In this document: positions 17,125 through 26,153 of the stretch, piece by piece
How positions within the stretch are numbered: the stretch's first letter is position 1
Layout of the letters: every line of letters starts with the position of its first letter
Origin: Shimia sp.
GTDB lineage: Bacteria > Pseudomonadota > Alphaproteobacteria > Rhodobacterales > Rhodobacteraceae
Direction: 5' to 3'
Length of the DNA stretch: 64,000 bases
NCBI GenBank assembly: GCA_024224295.1
Contig: JAAENN010000282.1
Coordinates: forward strand, 1 to 64,000
Made by a program: the position numbers and the translations under genes
The notes under the pieces: model-generated
Database searches by the model: none
The model's input: the letters and a program-made list of their open reading frames with translations, nothing else
Told to the model about the DNA's origin: nothing

Positions 17125-18573
17125 TTACAAGCCAGCAACACAGGTGTATTTGGTGATCATATAGTCATCCAGGCCTTGGCTGCCGCCCTCTTTGCCCATG
17201 CCACTTTCTTTCACGCCACCAAACGGCGCTTCGACAGTTGTGATAAGACCAGAGTTGACACCCACCATGCCATACTCCAACCCCTCGTTCATGCGAAACG
17301 CCCGCGCGAGGTCTTTGGTGTAGGCATAAGCTGCCAGGCCGTAGTCTGTCGCATTCGCAGCTGCGACAGCGTCTTCCTCGTCCTCAAACTTATAGATTGC
17401 TGCCAGCGGACCAAAAATCTCGTCGGTGGAGAAAGACATCTCGGACGTCGCGCCAGTGATCAATGTCGGCTCAAAAAAGGTCTGGCCCAATGCATGGCGG
17501 TTTCCGCCCAGCACAACCTCGCCGCCTTTGGCTTTAGCATCCGCCACCATCCCCTCAACTTTTTCAACCGCGCGCTCATCGATCAATGGACCTTGGGCCA
17601 CGCCGTCTTCTGTGCCGTCACCCACTTTCATCGCCGCAATCGCGTCTTTCAGTTTGGCTACGAAGGCATCATGAATACCGGCCTGCACATAGAAGCGGTT
17701 GGTACAAACACAGGTCTGCCCCATGTTGCGGAACTTCGCGATCATCGCGCCTTCGACAGCCGCATCCAGATCGGCGTCGTCGAACACGATAAACGGCGCA
17801 TTGCCGCCCAGCTCCATGGAGACCTTTTTCACCTGATCGGCCGCTTGACGCAGCAGCAATTTGCCCACGCCGGTGGAGCCGGTGAAGGTCACCTTGCGCA
17901 CGTCTTTGTTTTCCATGATGGCCCCGCCAATCGCAGGCGCGTCCCCGGTCACAATATTCACCACGCCATCGGGGAAGCCCACGTCCTGACAGAGCTTGCC
18001 CCACACGAGCCCACTATAGGGCGTCTGTGGCGCAGGTTTCGCCACCACGGTACAGCCCGCCGCCAACGCGGGCGCAATCTTGCGCGCCAACATCGAGGAC
18101 GGGAAGTTCCAAGGCGTGATCATGCCCACAACGCCCACGGGATGATGCGTGACCAGCAACCGTTTGTCATTGGTCGGTGCCGGAATGACTTCGCCTTTGG
18201 TACGGCGAATTTCTTCAGCAAACCACCGCACATAGGCAGCGCCAATGCCAATCTCACCCCGTGCTTCAAACAGCGGCTTGCCCTGCTCTGCGGTCAGCAA
18301 CTGCGCCAGGTCTTCCTGATTGTCCATCAACGCATCGTGCAGCTTGTGCAACAACGTTACCCGCTCCATCAGATTGGTTTTTGACCAAGTCAAAAACGCC
18401 GCGCTCGCTGCCGCAATCGCGCGTTGCGTCTCGGCGCCACCGGCCTCTGGCACCGTGCCAAGCACAGCGCCTGTGGCGGGGTTGGTGATTTCTGTTGTCG
18501 CGCCATTGTCGGCCCCGACCCACTGGCCATCAATCAAATTGGTTTCCAGCAGCAGTCCATTGAAGTTGCTCAT
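17125..18573 (-). CDS. gabD: NAD(P)-dependent aldehyde dehydrogenase, succinate-semialdehyde dehydrogenase-like
   Basis: A 482-aa ALDH of the GabD branch. The catalytic Cys is in GQTC (Cys288), the general-base Glu in MELGG (Glu254), and the substrate/cofactor loop reads ITPWNFPSSMLARK. The start is the ATG at 18573, which overlaps the galM stop as ATGA. GabD oxidises succinate semialdehyde to succinate, but close relatives act on sulfolactaldehyde or other short aldehydes. Since comD and comE follow on the same strand, sulfoacetaldehyde or a related sulfonate aldehyde is possible. That is inference from context only; the gene symbol reflects family, not proven substrate. Confidence 0.85.
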   Translation of the reverse strand: MSNFNGLLLETNLIDGQWVGADNGATTEITNPATGAVLGTVPEAGGAETQRAIAAASAAFLTWSKTNLMERVTLLHKLHDALMDNQEDLAQLLTAEQGKPLFEARGEIGIGAAYVRWFAEEIRRTKGEVIPAPTNDKRLLVTHHPVGVVGMITPWNFPSSMLARKIAPALAAGCTVVAKPAPQTPYSGLVWGKLCQDVGFPDGVVNIVTGDAPAIGGAIMENKDVRKVTFTGSTGVGKLLLRQAADQVKKVSMELGGNAPFIVFDDADLDAAVEGAMIAKFRNMGQTCVCTNRFYVQAGIHDAFVAKLKDAIAAMKVGDGTEDGVAQGPLIDERAVEKVEGMVADAKAKGGEVVLGGNRHALGQTFFEPTLITGATSEMSFSTDEIFGPLAAIYKFEDEEDAVAAANATDYGLAAYAYTKDLARAFRMNEGLEYGMVGVNSGLITTVEAPFGGVKESGMGKEGGSQGLDDYMITKYTCVAGL

Positions 18574-19568
18574 GCCTGACCTTTCGAAAAGACAAATTGT
18601 GTGTGTTGATGATACGTCTCGCCCGGCCGTAAAACGGCCTGCGGAAAGTCTTTGTGATGATGCGCGTCCGGCCATACCTGTGGCTCCATCGCCACCCCGG
18701 CACAGGCGCCCATTTTCTGTCCACGCAAACCAGGGGCATCTAAGGCAATGCCCGCTCCGTCATAGACCTGCAGCCCCGGCTCGGTGGTCAAACAGTCCAT
18801 CCGCACCCCGGAGGCCAAACTCTGCAAGCGCGCCACCGGTCGCAACGGCTGCCGCGCAGTGGACAAACAAAAGTTGTAATCCACAGGATGGGCTTGTCTC
18901 AACGGTGCCTGTTCACGAAAATCAAACCGCGTTCCCGCCACTGGCACAATCTCGCCCGTCGGGATCAAGGTGTCATCCACGGGCGTGTAGCTCTCTGCCG
19001 CAATCTGCAACTGGTGCTGCGACACAGCTTCCGCATCATCAAGCGTGAAATAGCTGTGATGTGCCAGACTACAAAGAGTGGTCTTGTCGGCTTCTGCCCG
19101 CATCTGAATGTCCAGCGTGCCGCTATCCTTAAGCGCAAAGGTCACGGAACACTTAAGCGTGCCGGGAAACCCCATATGCCCATCGGGCAGCACAGCTTTG
19201 AGCGTCACATGATCGCTGGCAACTTCGTCAATCCGCCAAATGGCTGTCGCCAGACCGTCCACGCCGCCATGCAGGGTATGCCGACCACCATCATTCGTGT
19301 CCAACTGATAGCTCTGCCCATCCAGCTCCAGATGCCCGTCGCGGATACGGTTGGCAAACCGCCCTACCGTGGCCCCGAAGTAAGGCGAGTCCGTCAAATA
19401 AGGCGCAAACTCAGGGAACCCCAGCACCAATGGCGCGTCATGTCCCGCCAAACGCAAGTCCTGCAGTACCGCGCCATAGGTCAGCACATGTGCGGTCAAC
19501 CCACCGCCCGTCAGCGTCACGCGATGCACCGCGCCGCCATCCGGCATATGCCCCCAGATCTCTGTCAC
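18570..19568 (-). CDS. galM: Aldose 1-epimerase (galactose mutarotase)
   Basis: A 332-aa GalM-type mutarotase. Visible signatures are GRFANRI near 71, GGRHTLHGG near 94, the catalytic-His region LAHHSYF near 170 and TEPGLQVYDG near 264. It starts at GTG (19568) with AGGGGA 5-6 nt upstream. Its stop overlaps the start of the aldehyde dehydrogenase gene, so the two are coupled. It converts beta- to alpha-aldoses before phosphorylation. Pairing with a GabD-like enzyme suggests sugar or sugar-acid metabolism, but no transporter or kinase is next to it. Confidence 0.9.
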   Translation of the reverse strand: MTEIWGHMPDGGAVHRVTLTGGGLTAHVLTYGAVLQDLRLAGHDAPLVLGFPEFAPYLTDSPYFGATVGRFANRIRDGHLELDGQSYQLDTNDGGRHTLHGGVDGLATAIWRIDEVASDHVTLKAVLPDGHMGFPGTLKCSVTFALKDSGTLDIQMRAEADKTTLCSLAHHSYFTLDDAEAVSQHQLQIAAESYTPVDDTLIPTGEIVPVAGTRFDFREQAPLRQAHPVDYNFCLSTARQPLRPVARLQSLASGVRMDCLTTEPGLQVYDGAGIALDAPGLRGQKMGACAGVAMEPQVWPDAHHHKDFPQAVLRPGETYHQHTQFVFSKGQA

Positions 19569-19751
19569 TCAAGTCCCCTGTATCTTGTGCCGTGCTGTCT
19601 GTCCCATCATCGGCAAGGCAGGCGTAGGGCCAAAGCGCAAAGATGCTGACGCCAGATGCAACCACGTGCGACAGCGACCTGCAAGGTTTTCTCGAATAAT
19701 ATGATCAAATTTTTGCGCACAGCGGGGTCATTGCCTGTGCAAAGGACAAAC

Positions 19752-20609
19752 CTACTGCGGACGCGGTGTTAAAGTAACGTCCGCAACATATCCCAAATGG
19801 TCGGAGGCCTCGGCATGCACGCCTTCAATCACACGTACATTTGAAACCGTAAAATCACCTTTGGACAGAAACACATAGTCGATCCGACGGTGCGGCTTAC
19901 TGTCTGCGATCACAGGGTAAGTGCCGCGCGCCAGCACATAGCCCGCGCCGAATTGCGCCACTTGCGCGCTGTCCTCGTACGTTAGTGACACTATGCTGTG
20001 CCGTGCATCCTGCGGGGTGAAATTAAAATCTCCCATTAAGAGCACAGGCGCAGTTTCAGGTTTCAAAGCGCTCAAAATCCGCTGAACCTGCGCGCCGCTG
20101 TTGGCATCCCGATCCCGATGCAACGAGGTCACCACCACAACCCGGCCTGCAACCTCCATCTGCGCCACCGCCATGGCTTTGCCGTTGCCTTTGCCACGGC
20201 TGGTTACGGCGCGACGCACATCCGTTAACTTGCACCGGCTCAGCACAGCGGTCCCCCACCACGGCAGCGGGCTTGGATGAAACACAAAGGCACTGTCCAT
20301 CTCCAGCGCGCGGGCCAAACGCCGTGTTTGCCCCCAGCCCAGCACCTCTTGCAACGCCACAACATCCGCATCTGCTGCCGCAATGGTCGCCACAACGGGC
20401 GCAATGTCATGCGGCTCAAACAGCTGATGCAAAGGGTTTTTGCCGGGGTTCTTGGTGCCCAGCGCGGTGCGTATGTTGTAGGTCATCACACGCAACGATC
20501 CATCCGCACCACCACACTGCGCCGGCGCGCGATCTGCTGCGCCAACGGACACCAACAAGACGCCAAGCGTTGCGGCCAAAAGCACTGAGGCCAGACCCCA
20601 TCTGAGCAT
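19752..20609 (-). CDS. Endonuclease/exonuclease/phosphatase family hydrolase, exported
   Basis: A 285-aa EEP-superfamily metal-dependent hydrolase. The N-terminus (MLRWGLASVLLAATLGVLLVSVGA) is a signal peptide or anchor. Superfamily motifs follow: MTYNIR, LQEVLGWG, SLHRDRDAN, LLMGDFNF and a final SDHLGY. These proteins cleave phosphodiesters in nucleic acids, phosphoinositides or sphingolipids; a secreted one next to a phosphate-polymer capsule locus could act on lipids or polymer. The ATG at 20609 shares one base with the stop of the KpsT-like gene (TGATG), so it is the last gene of the capsule-export operon by coupling. Confidence 0.85.
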   Translation of the reverse strand: MLRWGLASVLLAATLGVLLVSVGAADRAPAQCGGADGSLRVMTYNIRTALGTKNPGKNPLHQLFEPHDIAPVVATIAAADADVVALQEVLGWGQTRRLARALEMDSAFVFHPSPLPWWGTAVLSRCKLTDVRRAVTSRGKGNGKAMAVAQMEVAGRVVVVTSLHRDRDANSGAQVQRILSALKPETAPVLLMGDFNFTPQDARHSIVSLTYEDSAQVAQFGAGYVLARGTYPVIADSKPHRRIDYVFLSKGDFTVSNVRVIEGVHAEASDHLGYVADVTLTPRPQ

Positions 20610-21259
20610 CAACAGAATTTCCTGTAGTCTTTCAGCAATTCGTTGACGTCGTCATAGTGATACAGCTTGCTGCCATAGGCGAAAACGCCACAATCACAGT
20701 AGTCTTTGATGGTCTTTTCTGAGTGGGAAATCATCACCACACGGGCGTTCTTGATTTTGTCTTTGAGCGCTTGCTCGCTCTTTTTCTTAAACCGCCGGTC
20801 GCCCACGGCAGTGATCTCATCAATCAGATAGCATTCAAAGCTGATCGCCAGAGACAGGCCAAAGGCCAAACGCGCTTTCATCCCGCTGGAATACGTCTGA
20901 ATAGGCAGCGCCAGTGACTTGCCAAGCTCCGCAAACTCCTGCACCTGCTCCAATACGGAGTCCGTGTGACACCCATAGACGCGCGACACAAACCGCACGT
21001 TTTCCACGCCGGTCATCAAACCATTAAAGCCCCGCGCAAAGCCCATGGGCCAGCTAACTTTTTCCGTGCGGCGCACGCGCCCAGAGGTCGGCAACTCAAT
21101 GCCTGCCACCATACGCATCATAGTGGATTTTCCGGCGCCGTTGTGACCCATCAAGGCGACATTCTTCCTATCGGCAAAGCGATAAGAGGCGTCATCCAGA
21201 ATGACCTTTTTCACACCTTTGACGTTGTAGATCTTGGTCACATTCTCAAATGCAATCAT
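20609..21259 (-). CDS. kpsT: Capsular polysaccharide export ATP-binding protein (KpsT-like)
   Basis: A 216-aa ABC ATPase of the polysaccharide-exporter branch. Walker A is GHNGAGKS, the ABC signature is YSSGMKARLAFGLS, and Walker B is CYLIDEITAVGD. The signature fits KpsT and related exporters, which lack a C-terminal glycan-binding domain. It pairs with the KpsM-like permease 2 nt upstream and powers polymer transfer across the inner membrane. Confidence 0.92.
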   Translation of the reverse strand: MIAFENVTKIYNVKGVKKVILDDASYRFADRKNVALMGHNGAGKSTMMRMVAGIELPTSGRVRRTEKVSWPMGFARGFNGLMTGVENVRFVSRVYGCHTDSVLEQVQEFAELGKSLALPIQTYSSGMKARLAFGLSLAISFECYLIDEITAVGDRRFKKKSEQALKDKIKNARVVMISHSEKTIKDYCDCGVFAYGSKLYHYDDVNELLKDYRKFC

Positions 21260-21261
21260 GA

Positions 21262-22029
21262 TCAGACCCTCTGCTTTCGGGTGATGCGTTCGGCAAACAT
21301 CGCGATGATCACCAACGTCGCCCCCAGCCCCAAAGGATAGGCAATATTAAGCACGTCGCTGCGATAGTTGGAATAAAATCCCTCCCGGGTCCATTCCACC
21401 ACATGTAAAAGCGGGTTCCACTTCAACACCGCAATCGCCTCCGGCGGCATGGTCGATGGGATGTAAAACACACCGGACAGGAAGAAGAGCGGCCGGGCGA
21501 AAATCTTTTCAATATGCTGCCAGGCCTGATTTTTTTGGTAGAGGATCGCGTTGATCGAACCAACCCCAAACCCCAGCAGGCAGGTGGTCAGAAACGCATA
21601 GATCAACCGCTCTGGATGGGCGGGAAGTTGTCCCAACCCTACGACCAGAAGTCCGCTATAGAAGATCACATTGATCACAATGAAGGTGCAGGCGATCAGC
21701 GACAGCCGCGCAAACAGCGTGTCCGGCTCTTTGATCATAGGGTAAGACAGCAGTGATTTGTTGGTCGTAAACGCCCGCATCAGGGACACGGAGAGCTTGT
21801 TATAAAACTCCAGCGTCAGCACCGCCGTGGCAAAAAACAACGCCAATGACGTACCAAACGGGGATTGACGCCCGATCAGGTAAAACAGCGTCATCAGGAA
21901 CGACACCGAGAATATCGGCTGAAACACGGCCCAAAAGTACCCCGAATGCGAGGTCCCAAAGGTCATGCGCGTTTCCCGAAGGGTCAGCGCAGCGATGACC
22001 CGAATTTGCAGCCAAATCGAATAAAACAT
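21262..22029 (-). CDS. kpsM: Capsular polysaccharide export permease (KpsM-like ABC-2 protein)
   Basis: A 255-aa ABC-2 membrane protein with about six transmembrane segments (near 28-50, 55-77, 107-132, 138-160, 170-190 and 225-245). The N-terminal amphipathic FYSIWLQIRVIAALTLRETR stretch is typical of KpsM/Wzm proteins. It forms the inner-membrane channel with the KpsT-like ATPase. It starts 10 nt after the KpsE-like gene. Confidence 0.92.
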   Translation of the reverse strand: MFYSIWLQIRVIAALTLRETRMTFGTSHSGYFWAVFQPIFSVSFLMTLFYLIGRQSPFGTSLALFFATAVLTLEFYNKLSVSLMRAFTTNKSLLSYPMIKEPDTLFARLSLIACTFIVINVIFYSGLLVVGLGQLPAHPERLIYAFLTTCLLGFGVGSINAILYQKNQAWQHIEKIFARPLFFLSGVFYIPSTMPPEAIAVLKWNPLLHVVEWTREGFYSNYRSDVLNIAYPLGLGATLVIIAMFAERITRKQRV

Positions 22030-22039
22030 CAGCCAGACC

Positions 22040-23233
22040 TCAGCGCATGTGATCCCGGATCGTGTACCCGATCAGTGTTGAAATCGCCCAGAGGGCAAAG
22101 GCCGCTATCATCACCAGGAAGAAGTCACGTACCCGCACAGGATAGGCCGGTTCATTGGGCACAAAGGGGCGCGCAAATACGCCAAGGTAGCGCTGTTGAC
22201 GATCCGCATCCATACGCGCGGTTTCCAAAGACACCATCGCGGAGGCGTAGCTTTGCTGGGCAAAGTTCTGCTCGATCAACAAGCCTTCGTAGGCGGCCAG
22301 CGCCTCGGCTGTGTTTTCGGGGCTTCCCTGTCCGCCATCCCGCCCAATCAAAGCGCGGCGCTGTTGAATTTGTTCCTCTAGGGCGCGGGCCTGACGGTTG
22401 AGTTGCACCAACATAGGCGAATCCGCATCCACTGACCCGGACAGCGCGTTGATCCGCGCCTGAATGTCTACCAGCTTAGTTTCCAATGACGCCATAAGCT
22501 CCGCATCGAGCTGCGCGTTAACCATCGGATCCACCGCGCCGCGTTCCGCCCGGAAGTTCACCAACTCCAAGCGAACGTTGCGCACCCGTTCCTCCGCACG
22601 CTCCACCTCCTTGGCAGCAAATTGCACCGAATCCCGGCGTGCTGTTTCTGACAATTCGTTCACCAACCGGTCGGCCGCCGCCAGTGCCAATTGCGCCAAA
22701 CGCTCCGCCATTTCAGCGTCAAAAGCCTGCACTTCAAAAGTCACGATGCCCGTGGTGCTGTCGTAAGTCGTGTTGATCCGCCACTGCCAGTATTCCACCA
22801 ACTCCTCAAAGGTGCTGTCCGGACGGAACCGTGCGATGACGTCGATGTGGTCCTGTGAATAGTGTCCACGCAGATCCAGTTCAGCGTCAAGCTGACGCAA
22901 CAGGTCCGCGCTCTCAAGGAAGTTACGCACCACGTAGCTGTCAGAAGTTGTGCTGCCACTGGGCGACAAGCCGGTGAATGAGGTCACAAAATCAGGAGTG
23001 CCCCCGCCTTCCAGACCACGGATCACAAAACTCGCACCTGCGGCGTAGCGATCAGAGGCCAGAACGCCAAAATAGGCGCCACCAAGACCCACGGGAATCA
23101 TAAAAAGGCAAAGAAAAGAAAAGATTAGCCCCCACCGCTTGTTCTTTAGCGGGGACGCTTTGGGCGGCGCTTGCATCACTCCGGTAGGCCCGCCTTCGGG
23201 TTCAACCGCCTTGAGTGCTTGGACTTCTGCCAT
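22040..23233 (-). CDS. kpsE: Capsule export inner-membrane periplasmic protein (KpsE-like, PCP family)
   Basis: A 397-aa polysaccharide co-polymerase-type protein. One transmembrane helix lies near 34-57 (LIFSFLCLFMIPVGLGGAYF) and another near 370-392. The long periplasmic part between them is largely helical and coiled coil (about 190-335). A PNEPAYPVRVRDF stretch precedes the last helix, as in Wzz/KpsE. It should bridge the KpsMT exporter to the outer-membrane KpsD-like channel. Confidence 0.88.
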   Translation of the reverse strand: MAEVQALKAVEPEGGPTGVMQAPPKASPLKNKRWGLIFSFLCLFMIPVGLGGAYFGVLASDRYAAGASFVIRGLEGGGTPDFVTSFTGLSPSGSTTSDSYVVRNFLESADLLRQLDAELDLRGHYSQDHIDVIARFRPDSTFEELVEYWQWRINTTYDSTTGIVTFEVQAFDAEMAERLAQLALAAADRLVNELSETARRDSVQFAAKEVERAEERVRNVRLELVNFRAERGAVDPMVNAQLDAELMASLETKLVDIQARINALSGSVDADSPMLVQLNRQARALEEQIQQRRALIGRDGGQGSPENTAEALAAYEGLLIEQNFAQQSYASAMVSLETARMDADRQQRYLGVFARPFVPNEPAYPVRVRDFFLVMIAAFALWAISTLIGYTIRDHMR

Positions 23234-23417
23234 GTTTTACCTTTCATGCGCCTTCTGGCGCGCACGTCTTTGTGTGTCTCACACTTAGGCCCTGCATTCT
23301 GGCAGAGCGGTCCGGCACAAAAGTTGCGGTACGCGACAGGCCGGATACGACAAAAATTAAACTGAAAAAGTTTACGAAGTGTCAGCAGACAACAGAAATC
23401 TTAACGGCTGATCCGGT

Positions 23418-24704
23418 TCAAATGGTCTGCGCCGGCGACCAGAACGGGTCGGTACGCACATAGTCGATCAACCAGCGGCGCGCCGAACTTGCCGACATTC
23501 CCTCAAGTTCCGGATTGCGCCAACCGAACACGATTTTGCGGTGTGCTGTGTCGGTCTCATCCGCACCATCCAGGTAATCCATCAACGCGGTTTCCGGTTC
23601 CTGATGCGGCATGATGCATTTGCGGGCGTAAATCGCTTCCATACCTTTAGGCACCGCGTCCTCTCGGGCCAGGACCATATGGCGAATGCGCTGCTTAAGG
23701 AAAATCGCCTCCATGCCGGAGATGTCGCATAGCGCCATTGCCACGGCCATCGGCGCACTGTCGTCTTCTACAATTGTGTTGAGCCGGCTCAACTGAGTGA
23801 AACAGCCGAATTTCAACTGTAAGCTGGCGTGACGCAACAAAACCGACACCTGTAGGCCGGACCGTCGCAGCAAGCGAATACCAGAGATGAACTCCCGCAC
23901 CATCGCCGGACGCAACATGCCCAGATAGGGGTGCGGCTTGACCACGACACGATGCAGATCCAGCGCGCGCGCAGTCTTTAGCACGGCCATAAAACCACGC
24001 AGTCCCACCACCGAGCTGTAATTGTCCGCGTCGCTTCCGTAGCCTTCCCACGTGGGGGAGTAGAAAATCACCGGTGCCCTATCCGTAATCCGCGCGGGTT
24101 TGATCCACGGCATGGACTGAACAAAAGTGTCGCCCATCATCACCAAGCGCCCCTGGTCGACATCTGAGGGCGTGAAGATGCCCGCGTCCAGATAGCGGTC
24201 CCGCGCCAGCGGACCCGCGATGGACACGTAGTCATACATGCGCGACGCCGGGCGCACAGAGGCGCCCTTGTTGCTTTCGCCATGTAGCGTCAACACGTGG
24301 CGGAACCCACGATTTGTGACGGTTTGCAGGTTGGATTGCGAGTTAAACGGATAAAACAGCACGCCGCCTTTGCGCAGTGGGAACTGCGCCGCCCCACCGC
24401 CTTTTACCGGCCGCACATCTAAATCCGCCGGCAACCGGCTGAACAGCCGCTGCATACGGATCAACGCGCGGTGACGCAAAAGAAGCGGTGTATCGGATTT
24501 TCCGTAAGCGCCGCTTTCAAAGAAGGGACGGATCTGGTTGACCGCTGAGAGCACCGGGCTGTCCAGATAGACAGCCTGATCCGGCACGGCTTCCGCATCC
24601 CGCAGCGAAATATGTACGCTGCGGTCTCCGGACGCGACCTCTGAGCAGTCCCCATTTGGTGCGTGTTGCGTCACCACTTTATTTGTGTCCCGCACATCCA
24701 ACAT
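23418..24704 (-). CDS. Putative CDP-polyol phosphotransferase / capsule polymerase-like glycosyltransferase
   Basis: A 428-aa protein with GT-B-like features. Motifs FYSPTWEGYGSD (near 213), VVVKPHPYLG (near 250) and DDSAPMAVAMALCDISGMEA (near 313) resemble the C-terminal catalytic region of CDP-glycerol/CDP-ribitol phosphotransferases (TagF/TarL family), where a His in the KPHP-type motif and the late Asp/Ser motif bind the nucleotide. The N-terminal 130 residues are not recognisable. It sits between the export genes and an IspD-like/SDR pair that could make CDP-ribitol. The family link is from motif reading and is moderately sure. Confidence 0.55.
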   Translation of the reverse strand: MLDVRDTNKVVTQHAPNGDCSEVASGDRSVHISLRDAEAVPDQAVYLDSPVLSAVNQIRPFFESGAYGKSDTPLLLRHRALIRMQRLFSRLPADLDVRPVKGGGAAQFPLRKGGVLFYPFNSQSNLQTVTNRGFRHVLTLHGESNKGASVRPASRMYDYVSIAGPLARDRYLDAGIFTPSDVDQGRLVMMGDTFVQSMPWIKPARITDRAPVIFYSPTWEGYGSDADNYSSVVGLRGFMAVLKTARALDLHRVVVKPHPYLGMLRPAMVREFISGIRLLRRSGLQVSVLLRHASLQLKFGCFTQLSRLNTIVEDDSAPMAVAMALCDISGMEAIFLKQRIRHMVLAREDAVPKGMEAIYARKCIMPHQEPETALMDYLDGADETDTAHRKIVFGWRNPELEGMSASSARRWLIDYVRTDPFWSPAQTI

Positions 24705-24708
24705 TGTC

Positions 24709-25413
24709 TTAGGTGCGCACCACCAGGTTTTCGCTCAACAACATCTTGCCGGTTGGCGAAGACATCATGGCGATCACATCGGCAACCTGCTCTGGCTGCA
24801 TGATCGTGCTTGGATCTTCGTCCGGCGCCAGAGTTTTGCGCAGATCGGTGGCACAACGGCCTGGGGACAAGCACACAACATCCACACCATAAGGTGCCAA
24901 CTCGTCACGCATCACTTCGGACATGTTGATCACGGCTGCCTTGGAGGTGGAGTAAGACATCCAGCCGGAGCGGCCATTGATGCCAGCGGTGGAGGCAATA
25001 TTGATCACCTTCTCAAGCGGATGGTTGCGCAGCAGCGCTTCCTGCACAAAGCGGAACGGGGAGTAAACATTCACCTGCATGGTCAACTCGAAGTCCGCCA
25101 TGTTGGTCTCGTTGATAGACGCAGGCTTGGTAAAACCAGCATTGTTGACGATGGAAGTCACAGCAACGTTTTCCGCTTCCAGACGGTCAAAAACCTCTTT
25201 CACGGCGTCAGGCTTGGACAGATCTGCTTCGATCTGGAAAATCTGACGATTGCCAGAAATAGCACGCACTTCAGCCACGGCATTGTCAAAGGCGTCGGAC
25301 TTACGCGCCACCATCACAATGCAGTTTACATCATCCATACCGCGCGCAAAACGGCGGGCAGTTGCGAGGCCGATGCCTTTTGAGGCACCACTAATCAGTA
25401 CAGTCTTAGACAT
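24709..25413 (-). CDS. Short-chain dehydrogenase, likely the reductase partner of a CDP-ribitol pathway
   Basis: A 234-aa classical SDR. The NAD(P) motif is ISGASKGIG, the core motif is NNAGF, and the catalytic Ser/Tyr/Lys are in INIAST and YSTSK. The C-terminal SPGRCATDLRKTLAPDEDP stretch resembles the SDR half of Bcs1/Acs1 of Haemophilus, which reduces ribulose 5-phosphate to ribitol 5-phosphate. Its ATG lies 8 nt inside the end of the IspD-like gene, so the two are translationally coupled, like a split version of the Bcs1 fusion. The substrate assignment is inference. Confidence 0.75.
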   Translation of the reverse strand: MSKTVLISGASKGIGLATARRFARGMDDVNCIVMVARKSDAFDNAVAEVRAISGNRQIFQIEADLSKPDAVKEVFDRLEAENVAVTSIVNNAGFTKPASINETNMADFELTMQVNVYSPFRFVQEALLRNHPLEKVINIASTAGINGRSGWMSYSTSKAAVINMSEVMRDELAPYGVDVVCLSPGRCATDLRKTLAPDEDPSTIMQPEQVADVIAMMSSPTGKMLLSENLVVRT

Positions 25414-26149
25414 GGTGGGTCACTTTTCCTTTGCTGTGGAAATCCTTCATCATGCCTTCTGCGATGATAAAGTCTTCTGGGGTTGTTACTTTTCGGTTTC
25501 GGCTGGTGCCCTCCAGGGACAGCACTGGCTGCTTGGTCATTTCGACGACCATGACCGAATCTTCGTTGTAGGTTTTGGCCTCTTGGCGGGCTTTGGCGTG
25601 CGCATCCGTCAGGGTTGCGCGCGCGAATTTCTGTGGCAGCTGAATGTCAAACACTTTGTCGCGTGGGACGCCGCGCATCACCTGCCGGGTTTCCGGATCG
25701 ATCCGGCACATGGAAAAAGCAATGGCATGGCAATAGCCTGCATTCTCGGTCTCACAGGTGATCAAATCCGTCAGCATGTCCACGCTGATGAAAGGGCGTG
25801 CCGCTTCGTGCAGAACCACAACATCTTTCTCTGCTGCGGCCAGCAGCGCTTCGCAGCTCTCTTGGCGTGTCTCACCAGCCGGCAGAATCTTGTATGGCAA
25901 CCCAGCACAATAGGCGTCCATGATCTCGCGTGTGCGATCCTCAAACCCTTCCGGCGCATTCACGATAATCTCCGCCACATGCGGGGTGCGCACTGCCGCA
26001 ATGATCGAATGGGCAATCATCGGATGACCCGCCAACTTGTAGAACTGTTTTGGTTCATGGTGGTTGGAGCGCGACCCCACTCCACCGGACAACAGCAGGA
26101 AGGAGACCTGTGGTTCGGGTTGGGGGCGTGTCAGTCTATGTAAACTCAT
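25406..26149 (-). CDS. IspD/TarI-like cytidylyltransferase
   Basis: A 247-aa nucleotidyltransferase. The signature LLSGGVGSRSN with the following PKQFYKLAGHPMIAHSI is that of IspD/TarI enzymes; ETRQESCEALLAA, VLHEAARPFIS and YNEDSVMVVE are the other expected motifs. IspD makes CDP-methylerythritol, whereas TarI/Bcs1 makes CDP-ribitol. The capsule setting and the coupled SDR favour CDP-ribitol. It lies 4 nt downstream of the KpsD-like gene. The isoprenoid role cannot be excluded from sequence alone. Confidence 0.75.
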   Translation of the reverse strand: MSLHRLTRPQPEPQVSFLLLSGGVGSRSNHHEPKQFYKLAGHPMIAHSIIAAVRTPHVAEIIVNAPEGFEDRTREIMDAYCAGLPYKILPAGETRQESCEALLAAAEKDVVVLHEAARPFISVDMLTDLITCETENAGYCHAIAFSMCRIDPETRQVMRGVPRDKVFDIQLPQKFARATLTDAHAKARQEAKTYNEDSVMVVEMTKQPVLSLEGTSRNRKVTTPEDFIIAEGMMKDFHSKGKVTHHV

Positions 26150-26153
26150 GTGG

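Noticed and set aside
17176-18384. A 402-codon plus-strand frame opposite the aldehyde dehydrogenase gene
   Set aside because: Shadow frame; the dehydrogenase has its catalytic Cys and Glu on the other strand.
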